From an uncultured Eubacteriales bacterium (GTDB lineage: Bacteria > Bacillota > Clostridia > Christensenellales > Borkfalkiaceae), in NCBI GenBank assembly GCA_905207385.1, contig CAJLLH010000032.1, positions 1 to 10,700 on the forward strand: a stretch of 10,700 nucleotides of DNA. Reading direction: 5' to 3'. The notes beneath the pieces are model-generated. The model did not search any database. It was not told the origin of the DNA and saw nothing but the letters and a program-made list of their open reading frames with translations. The position numbers and the translations under genes are program-made. Shown one piece after another: positions 5,338-10,700 of this stretch; the stretch's first letter is position 1, and the number at the start of each line of letters is the position of its first letter.

Positions 5338-6044
5338 TGGAACAGGAAAAATCGCAGAGAGAAATTGAAAAAGAGAAAAAAAGACAGGCGAAGGCGGACA
5401 GGGCTTATGTGCGCTGGTTTGCTTTTTTAAGGTTTGCCGAAAAGATTTTAAGGATTTTCTTTCCTTATAAAAGGCACAACGCCGTAGAAAGTTACGGCGA
5501 CGGACCTTTCGTTTTTTTATGCAATCATTACAGTATGATCGATGTAATGTATCCTGCCGTTGCAGTAAAAAAGCCGCTTCATTTCATGGCAAAAAAGGAC
5601 TTGTGGGATAATAAGTTCCTCAATTGGTTCTGCACCAAGTCAAGGTGCATACCTGTAAGCCGCGACGGCTCGGGTTCTGACGTAAAAGCCATAATGCAGG
5701 CTATGAAGTACCTTAAAAACGGCGAAAACATTCTTATTTATCCCGAAGGTACAAGGAATAAGGGCGACGTGGATATGCTTCCGTTCAAAGGCGGTTTTGC
5801 GTCTATTGCAATAAAGACGCGCACACCGATAGTTCCCATAGTTCAGTCGGGCAAACCCAGACTGTTTAAAAAGTCGCACATATTTTACGGCAAGCCTGTT
5901 GAGTTTACCGAATATTACGGCAAGAAACTTACAGAGGAAAATATAGCCGAGTGCGAAATGCGTTTAAGGGAAATAATGCTTGAAATGCGCTCTTCATTCT
6001 TCGAGGAGCAGGCAAGAAAAAAGGCGGAAAAGCTCAGTAAATGA
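5337..6044 (+). CDS. plsC: PlsC-like 1-acylglycerol-3-phosphate acyltransferase
   Basis: Expected to transfer an acyl chain to lysophosphatidic acid to give phosphatidic acid at the inner face of the membrane. Of its 235 residues, 1-21 are a highly charged Glu/Lys/Arg stretch. A hydrophobic segment with Arg and Lys near 25-43 may be an interfacial helix. The acyltransferase blocks are all present: NHYSMID (63-69) with the catalytic His64 and Asp69, KSRCIPVSRD (101-110), YPEGTRNKGD (135-144) and the proline strand PIVPI (164-168). The C-terminus (about 200-235) is again charged and helical. ATG 5337 overlaps the Cmk stop as TGATG, and the 3' end overlaps ispH as ATGA, so the product ratio is probably set by coupling. 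The cmk-plsC-ispH neighbourhood recurs in Firmicutes, which supports the call. The acyl acceptor is inferred from the family. Confidence 0.9.
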   Translation: MEQEKSQREIEKEKKRQAKADRAYVRWFAFLRFAEKILRIFFPYKRHNAVESYGDGPFVFLCNHYSMIDVMYPAVAVKKPLHFMAKKDLWDNKFLNWFCTKSRCIPVSRDGSGSDVKAIMQAMKYLKNGENILIYPEGTRNKGDVDMLPFKGGFASIAIKTRTPIVPIVQSGKPRLFKKSHIFYGKPVEFTEYYGKKLTEENIAECEMRLREIMLEMRSSFFEEQARKKAEKLSK

Positions 6045-8188
6045 ATGTAATTCTTGCAAAAAACAGCGGTTTCTGCAGAGGAGTGCGCCGCGCCGTTGAC
6101 GCCGCAATGAACGCCGACGGTTCAAATACGTGCGTTTTGGGCGAGATTATACACAATCAGGACGTCATATCAGATATAGAAAAACGCGGCGTAAGACAGG
6201 TTGAAAGCCTTTCCGAAGTTCCCGACGGACATACGGTAATTTTCCGTTCGCACGGCGTGCCCGAAAGTTTTTACGGCGAAGCTGCGCGCCGCGGCATCAA
6301 AGTTCTGGACTGCACCTGTGAGTTTGTCCGCAGAACGCAGAGGATAGTCAGCGAACAGCATTCGCTCGGCAAAACCATAATCATAATAGGCGAGCCTACG
6401 CATCCTGAAGTCGTAGGACTGCAGGGCTGGTGCGGCAACAGCGCCGTTGTCATAAATTCCGAAGACGCGGCTTTGCCTCCGCTGGAGGGGAAAGACGTCT
6501 GTATCGTCAGTCAGACGACGTTTTCGGTTGAAAAATTTGATAAAATAATAGAAAATATAAAAAAACAGCGTGAAAAAACAGTTGCCGTTTTTAAAACTAT
6601 TTGTTATACTACTATAGGACGTCAGAAGGAAGCTGAAGAAATTGCCTCCGAATGCGATGCCGTGCTTGTGATAGGCGGTCTTAACAGCAGCAATACCAAC
6701 AAGCTGTACGAGATTGCTTCGCGCAGGTGCCCCAACGTTTTCAGGCTGGCAAATGCCGAGGATTTCGACTACTCCAAACTAAAAAATTATTCAAATGTAG
6801 GTATCGTTTCAGGGGCATCAACCCCGGATGCCCAAACCCGGGAGGTTCTTTTAAAGATGGAAGAAGTTAGCACAGAAGTTAAGGCAACGGAAGCTGCCGA
6901 AGAGGCAAAAACCGTGGAAGAAGTTAAGGAAGAAGTTGTTGCTTCCAACCCCATGGACGCCGTTGTTGCCAAGATAGACAGCGAGTCGAAGTTCAAGAAA
7001 GGTCAGACAGTTAAGGCTACCATTTCCGAAGCAACGGAAGAAGGTCTTAAGATTTTGCTTCCTTTCTCAAAGTCGGAAATTCTGCTTTCCAAAGACGAAC
7101 TTGACTGCGACGTATACAACGCCGCCGACTACGCCGACAAGGTAGGCGAGCAGATTGACCTGCTTGTCGTTGAACTTAAACCTTCTTTAAAGCTTTCCCA
7201 GAAGATGATTAAGCTTCTTCAGGAAGAAGAAAGCATGAGCGCAGAGATTGCTGCCGGCAAAGAATTCTCTGTAGTTTGCACGGGCTTCAACAAGGGCGGC
7301 CTTGTAGGCAACATGGGAACCTATCAGGTGTTCGTTCCCGCAAAGGAAATCCGTCTCGGCTACGTGAAAGATCTTTCCAAGTACGAAGGCAAGACTTTAA
7401 GGCTTCGCGCTCTTGAGATAAAGAAAGACAGCAGAAGGAAGGAAATAATTGCTTCCCAGCGCGTTATTCTTCAGGAAGAAAAGGACTCCCGCGAGGCTGC
7501 AAAGGCCGCTAAGGAAGAAGCTTTCTTCGCTTCCGTAAATGTAGGCGATACCGTTGAAGGCAAGGTTGAAAGGGTAACCAATTTCGGTGCGTTTGTATCC
7601 GTTAACGGTTTCGATTGCCTTGCTCATATATCTGATCTTTCCTGGACCGGCATTGAAAACGTTACCGACGTCCTTGAAATAGGCAAAACCTATAACTTCC
7701 TTGTTCTTAAGGTGGATAAAGAAAACAAGAAAGTTTCTATCGGTTACAAGCAGCTTCAGCCTCAGCCTTGGGACCTCGCCGCAGAGAAGTATTCCGTTGG
7801 CGAAGTTGTACACGGCAAGGTTGTAAGGATTGTACCTTTCGGCGCATTCGTTGAAGTTGAAAAAGGCATCGACGGTCTTGTTCACGTATCCCAGATAAGC
7901 AACGAAAGAATAGAAACTCCCGCAAGCGTTCTTAACGTAGGCGATGAAGTTGACGCTAAGATTATGGCTCTCGATCCTGCAGCAAAGAAGATGAATCTTT
8001 CCATAAAGGCTCTTCTTCCCGAAGCAGAGCGTAAGCCCCGTGCACCCCGCGAAGAGGGTGAAGAAAGACCTGCAAGGCGCAGAGCTCCCAGAAAGGATGA
8101 CGGCGAAATGAGCAGCTGGAGCGAAGGCAACTCCGTTTCCACCTCGCTTGCAGATATCCTTGCAAACGCAGAAAAGAACAATAAGTAA
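6041..8188 (+). CDS. ispH: IspH (HMBPP reductase) fused to four-domain ribosomal protein S1
   Basis: A 715-residue two-part protein. Residues 1-275 are 4-hydroxy-3-methylbut-2-enyl diphosphate reductase, the last step of the MEP pathway (HMBPP to IPP and DMAPP), with the three iron-sulfur cysteines Cys12 (GFCRGV), Cys93 (DCTCEF) and Cys188 (TICYTT). Also present are His38, His71, THPEV (His121, Glu123), Thr160 in SQTTFS, SSN (216-218) and SGASTP (257-262). An acidic, Val/Lys-rich linker (about 275-316) leads to four S1 RNA-binding repeats near 318-385, 403-475, 501-571 and 586-657. The last two are the most canonical (VERVTNFGAFV, VVRIVPFGAFVEV), the first is diverged. The tail (661-690) is Arg/Pro/Glu-rich. 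ATG 6041 overlaps plsC by 4 nt (ATGA) with no strong ribosome site, implying coupling. Such fusions are known in Clostridia; here it closes the operon before two terminators. Confidence 0.95.
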   Translation: MNVILAKNSGFCRGVRRAVDAAMNADGSNTCVLGEIIHNQDVISDIEKRGVRQVESLSEVPDGHTVIFRSHGVPESFYGEAARRGIKVLDCTCEFVRRTQRIVSEQHSLGKTIIIIGEPTHPEVVGLQGWCGNSAVVINSEDAALPPLEGKDVCIVSQTTFSVEKFDKIIENIKKQREKTVAVFKTICYTTIGRQKEAEEIASECDAVLVIGGLNSSNTNKLYEIASRRCPNVFRLANAEDFDYSKLKNYSNVGIVSGASTPDAQTREVLLKMEEVSTEVKATEAAEEAKTVEEVKEEVVASNPMDAVVAKIDSESKFKKGQTVKATISEATEEGLKILLPFSKSEILLSKDELDCDVYNAADYADKVGEQIDLLVVELKPSLKLSQKMIKLLQEEESMSAEIAAGKEFSVVCTGFNKGGLVGNMGTYQVFVPAKEIRLGYVKDLSKYEGKTLRLRALEIKKDSRRKEIIASQRVILQEEKDSREAAKAAKEEAFFASVNVGDTVEGKVERVTNFGAFVSVNGFDCLAHISDLSWTGIENVTDVLEIGKTYNFLVLKVDKENKKVSIGYKQLQPQPWDLAAEKYSVGEVVHGKVVRIVPFGAFVEVEKGIDGLVHVSQISNERIETPASVLNVGDEVDAKIMALDPAAKKMNLSIKALLPEAERKPRAPREEGEERPARRRAPRKDDGEMSSWSEGNSVSTSLADILANAEKNNK

Positions 8189-8192
8189 TTTA

Positions 8193-8219
8193 AAAAGCTC
8201 CGCAAACTGCGGAGCTTTT
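8193..8219 (+). terminator. First terminator after the IspH-S1 gene
   Basis: AAAAGCTCCGC (8193-8203), loop AAACT, GCGGAGCTTTT (8209-8219): a perfect 11-bp stem 4 nt after the stop codon. The T-run is short (four Ts, then ATA), so it may be leaky or mainly an mRNA 3'-end stabiliser. Confidence 0.8.
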
Positions 8220-8389
8220 ATAATGCCTTACAGTTTATAAATGGTTTAACCTTATGGCTGTAAAGCGTAAAGAAACTGCTTACAAAAAACTCCGCAAAAC
8301 TTTGCGGAGTTTTTTCTTTGCTTTAATAAGTTCTGAATGAATAAGGTCTGAAATTTACTCGGCGTTTTAAGCCTTATGTATTGTGCGCT
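8220..8389. other. Gene-free stretch between IspH-S1 and the XRE gene
   Basis: Apart from the terminator at 8284-8315 this region holds no convincing gene. Minor inverted repeats are visible: TTACAG (8226-8231) with a CTGTAA about 25 bp on, and ATAAGG (8341-8346) with CCTTAT (8372-8377), the latter just beyond the 3' end of the XRE gene. Their loops are too long for confident terminators. Confidence 0.5.
8284..8315. terminator. Second, bidirectional terminator between IspH-S1 and the XRE gene
   Basis: AAAAAACTCCGCAAA (8284-8298) pairs with TTTGCGGAGTTTTTT (8301-8315), a 15-bp perfect inverted repeat whose inner A-T pairs would open as the loop. With an A-run on one side and a T-run on the other it can work both ways. 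It is a backup for the operon on the + strand and the likely terminator of the converging XRE gene, which ends at 8390. Its core resembles the first terminator (CTCCGCAAA...GCGGAG). Confidence 0.85.
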
Positions 8390-8623
8390 CTAAGGCTGTT
8401 TTGTGGCTTTGCTTTCGTATCGCTTAGGGTTGTCGGTCTGGTTCAGCAGGTAATCAATGCTTGTATTGTAGAATTCGGCAAGCTTTATAAGAACTTCTGT
8501 AGGAATATCGTTTTCGCCCGTTTCGTACTTGGAGTAACCCGTTTGCGACATATTCAAAATTTTTGCAACTTGTGTCTGATTCAAATCTTTATCTTCGCGT
8601 AAATCGCGTATTCTGTTATACAT
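8390..8623 (-). CDS. Small XRE-family helix-turn-helix regulator
   Basis: A 77-residue DNA-binding protein made of one Cro/C1-type HTH domain. The first helix is IRDLREDKDL (5-14). The HTH core is NQTQVAKILNMSQTGYSKYE (15-34), with the recognition helix around SQTGYSKYE, and IPTEVLIKLAEFYNTSIDYLL (40-60) completes the five-helix fold. The tail is short and polar, with no sensor or peptidase domain, so it resembles stand-alone repressors common in Clostridia. The start is ATG at 8623 (- strand) with AAAGG 6 nt upstream. It is transcribed toward the IspH-S1 operon and away from htpG. Its targets are unknown; autoregulation is plausible because a palindrome overlaps its likely promoter. There is no phage or antitoxin partner beside it. 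Confidence 0.9.
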   Translation of the reverse strand: MYNRIRDLREDKDLNQTQVAKILNMSQTGYSKYETGENDIPTEVLIKLAEFYNTSIDYLLNQTDNPKRYESKATKQP

Positions 8624-8647
8624 TTTTTGCCTTTGTAATTGTATTTA

Positions 8648-8675
8648 ATTATTTTCTACCATAATTTTTGCGCAA
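8648..8675 (-). promoter_or_regulatory. Possible promoter and operator of the XRE gene
   Basis: On the - strand TTGCGC (8670-8675), a 16-bp spacer and AATAAT (8648-8653) form a moderate promoter. Transcription would start near 8641, leaving a short leader containing AAAGG. The perfect palindrome TTGCGCAA (8668-8675) covers the -35 and would be a natural site for repression by the encoded HTH protein. Inferred from sequence only. Confidence 0.4.
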
Positions 8676-8732
8676 CTTTCGGCTTTTACTCTGTTTTAGA
8701 TTGAACAAATTTATCATTCGCGAAAATTTAAT

Positions 8733-8757
8733 AAAAAGCGCTTTCAAAGCACTTTTT
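8733..8757. terminator. Terminator-like hairpin upstream of htpG
   Basis: AAAAAGCGCTTT (8733-8744), one central base, then AAAGCACTTTTT (8746-8757): a 12-bp inverted repeat with a single mismatch (c8739 opposite a8751), flanked by an A-run and a T-run. No gene ends directly before it on either strand. It may shield htpG from read-through, or act as an attenuator if htpG transcription starts further upstream (TTGAAC at 8701-8706). It is not a CIRCE element: the TTAGCACTC-N9-GAGTGCTAA pattern is absent. A weak promoter candidate after it is TTTAGT (8762-8767), 16 bp, TATAAA (8784-8789). Confidence 0.5.
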
Positions 8758-8818
8758 GCGGTTTAGTCTGTGGCGGTTGAGTTTATAAAATATATGTACG
8801 TTTACGGAGGTTATTTTT

Positions 8819-10699
8819 ATGAAAAGAGAAGGCAATATAAAAATTTCCAGCGAAAATATGATGCCCATTATCAAGAAATGGCTTTATTCTGATAAGGACA
8901 TCTTTCTCAGAGAGATCGTAGCTAACGGCACGGACGCCATAACCAAGTATAAAAAACTTATCGATCTTGGCGAAGCGACTGACGACGGCGCAGAATTCTG
9001 CGTAAAAATTTCCGTCGATAAAGACGCTAAAACGCTTACCGTTGAAGATAACGGCATAGGCATGACCGAAGAAGAGGTTGAAAACTATATCACAAGAATA
9101 GCATTTTCAGGCGCTTCGGATTTCCTTGCCAAGTACGAAAAGGCGGGCGGAGACGGCATAATTGGTCATTTTGGTCTCGGATTCTATTCGGCTTACATGG
9201 TTTCAGACAACGTTGAAATCTTTACCAAGTCTTATAAAGACGCACCCGCTGTGCATTGGGAGTCGGACGGAAATTCTACTTACTCGATAGAAGAGTGCGA
9301 AAAAGAGGGGCGCGGTACAAAAATTGTAATGCATATTTCTGACGAGGAAAAAGATTTCCTTGACGAAAGCATTCTGCGCACGCTTATAAAGAAGTACTGC
9401 TCGTTCATGCAGTACAACATATATCTTTCTTACAAGGGCGACGGAAAGGACAAACCGCTCAACGAAACGCACCCTCTGTACACGAAGAACCCCAAGGACT
9501 GCACGGACGAAGAGTACAAAAAGTTCTATACCGATACTTTTATGGACTTCAACGAGCCGCTGTTCTGGGTGCATCTGAATATGGATTATCCTTTCAGATT
9601 GAAGGGTATTCTTTACTTCCCCAAGACGCGCAACAAGCTTGAGCTTGAAAGGGGTATGGTAAAGCTTTACTGCAATCAGGTATTCATTGCGGACAACATC
9701 AAGGAAGTAATTCCCGAATTCCTTATGCTTCTGAACGGCGTAATAGACTGCCCCGATATCCCGCTCAACGTTTCCAGAAGCTTCCTTCAGAACGACAGAC
9801 AGGTACAGAAGATTTCAAAGCACATAACCAAGAAGGTTGCAGACAAACTCATTTCTCTGTTCAAAAACGACAGAGCCAAGTACGAAGAGTGCTGGGGCGA
9901 TATAGCAAACTTCATTAAGTTCGGCTGCATCAAAGATAACGATTTCTACGAAAAGGTCAAGGACATTATAATATACAAAGACCTCGACGGCAAGTACCTC
10001 AGTCTGAACGATTATTACGGTACAGAGGAAAAGGCTGAAAACGCTGAAGGCTCGGAAAATAAAGAGGAGAGCGACGCTTCCGCAACCGAAAACAAAGAGG
10101 AAAAGAAAGAAGAAAAGAAGCCCGAAATCAAAACCGTTTACTACGTTTCCGACGAGCTTCAGCAAGCTCAGTATATAAAGATGTTCAAAGACGCGGGGCT
10201 TAATGCCATGGTCTGCGACAATTCTTACATCGACCCTCACTTCATAACTTTCCTTGAGTACAAGTCGCCCGACAAAGTTAAATTTGCCCGCATAGACGCA
10301 GATGTTGACGGTGCGCTCAGAACCGGCGAAAGCGAGGATGATACCGTAATAAAGGATATCTTCAAAGAAGCTCTCGGCGACGATAAGCTTACCATTAAGA
10401 CGGAAAGGCTTAAAAACCAGTCTGTTCCCGCAATAATAAACGTTGACGAGATTATGCGCCGCTATTCGGAAATGGGTCAGATTTACGGAATGTCCGAAGG
10501 CGACCCTGCAAGGACGCTGGTTGTCAACCTTGCCAACCCCATAGTGGCTTCCATAAAGGACGCCGGCGCCGAAAAGCAGAAGTTTGTTGCAAATCAGATT
10601 TATCTTCTTGCACTGCTTTCTTTCAAGAAGCTTTCCAATGAAGAGCAGAACAAACTTATAGAAAACGACCTTAAAATGCTCGGCGATTATATAAAATAA
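8819..10699 (+). CDS. htpG: Molecular chaperone HtpG (bacterial Hsp90)
   Basis: An ATP-dependent cytosolic chaperone acting as a dimer; 626 residues, the usual size. The N-terminal GHKL ATPase shows FLREIVANGTDA (29-40) with catalytic Glu32 and Asn36, DNGIGM (77-82), the lid region SGASDF (97-102), HFGLGFYSAYMVSD (117-130) and GRGTKI (164-169). The first motif is usually ELISNASDA, so it is diverged. The middle domain has ELERGMVKLYCNQVFI (275-290) and LNVSRSFLQND (316-326), containing the ATP-contacting Arg320. Between SLNDYYG (395-401) and KTVYYVSDE (438-446), where relatives have a short stretch, sits a Glu/Lys/Ser/Asn-rich insert of about 35 residues (402-437). The dimerisation domain runs from about 510 to 626 with LVVNLANPIV (567-576). 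ATG 8819 has GGAGG at 8806-8810. The window ends before any terminator can be seen. Confidence 0.95.
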   Translation: MKREGNIKISSENMMPIIKKWLYSDKDIFLREIVANGTDAITKYKKLIDLGEATDDGAEFCVKISVDKDAKTLTVEDNGIGMTEEEVENYITRIAFSGASDFLAKYEKAGGDGIIGHFGLGFYSAYMVSDNVEIFTKSYKDAPAVHWESDGNSTYSIEECEKEGRGTKIVMHISDEEKDFLDESILRTLIKKYCSFMQYNIYLSYKGDGKDKPLNETHPLYTKNPKDCTDEEYKKFYTDTFMDFNEPLFWVHLNMDYPFRLKGILYFPKTRNKLELERGMVKLYCNQVFIADNIKEVIPEFLMLLNGVIDCPDIPLNVSRSFLQNDRQVQKISKHITKKVADKLISLFKNDRAKYEECWGDIANFIKFGCIKDNDFYEKVKDIIIYKDLDGKYLSLNDYYGTEEKAENAEGSENKEESDASATENKEEKKEEKKPEIKTVYYVSDELQQAQYIKMFKDAGLNAMVCDNSYIDPHFITFLEYKSPDKVKFARIDADVDGALRTGESEDDTVIKDIFKEALGDDKLTIKTERLKNQSVPAIINVDEIMRRYSEMGQIYGMSEGDPARTLVVNLANPIVASIKDAGAEKQKFVANQIYLLALLSFKKLSNEEQNKLIENDLKMLGDYIK

Positions 10700-10700
10700 T

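Noticed and set aside
7397..7885. Open frame of 162 codons on the - strand
   Set aside because: Antisense to the S1 repeats; no recognisable domain and no start signals.
8390..8623. Antitoxin of a toxin-antitoxin pair or phage repressor
   Set aside because: No toxin-sized partner gene or phage gene lies beside this lone XRE protein; it is flanked by housekeeping genes.
8733..8757. CIRCE heat-shock operator upstream of htpG
   Set aside because: GCACT appears, but the required TTAGCACTC and GAGTGCTAA arms with a 9-nt gap do not.
9815..10240. Phe/Val/Leu-rich open frame on the - strand, superficially like a membrane protein
   Set aside because: The hydrophobic run is the reverse complement of Glu/Lys codons in the HtpG insert, not a real transmembrane gene.

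Overview
The window reads as a stretch of chromosome from a Firmicute, most likely an uncultured Clostridia-type gut or anaerobe lineage. The grounds are a tRNA-Trp gene with an encoded CCA end, Shine-Dalgarno starts (GGAG, GGAGG), intrinsic terminators with T-runs, moderate G+C, an IspH joined to four ribosomal-protein-S1 domains (an arrangement known from Clostridia), and an AroH-type chorismate mutase. The taxonomic placement is inference. All genes except the tRNA and one small regulator are on the + strand.

Layout. 1-393 holds a 145-bp direct repeat (1-145 and 195-339) that carries the 3' end of tRNA-Trp and its terminator; only the right-hand copy is attached to the complete tRNA (319-393, - strand). 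Its strong promoter (417-445) lies back to back with proC. 465-1729 is proC-rnhA, two tightly packed genes. 1853-2797 is a VTT/DedA-like membrane protein with its own terminator, whose upstream arm lies inside the coding sequence. 2942-4168 is a HI0933-family flavoprotein with a good extended -10 promoter. 4333-8188 is a translationally coupled run: an in-frame AroH (chorismate mutase)-Cmk (cytidylate kinase) fusion, a PlsC-like acyltransferase, and an IspH-S1 fusion. It ends at two tandem hairpin terminators (8193-8219 and 8284-8315). 8390-8623 (- strand) is a small XRE-type HTH regulator. 8819-10699 is HtpG (Hsp90), carrying a Glu/Lys-rich insert of about 35 residues in the middle domain; the window stops one base after its stop codon.

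How the genes fit together. The coupled run joins precursor-supply steps (chorismate to prephenate, CMP to CDP, lysophosphatidate to phosphatidate, HMBPP to IPP/DMAPP) with a translation factor, so it looks like a growth-linked housekeeping operon built from two gene fusions. ProC (proline), RNase HI (R-loop and primer removal), HtpG and the tRNA are also housekeeping.

I see no CRISPR array, insertion sequence, transposase, integrase, toxin-antitoxin pair or defence cassette. The features most worth a second look are the AroH-Cmk fusion, the tRNA-tail duplication, the HtpG insert, and the hairpin plus 13-bp direct repeat in the leader of the fusion gene.
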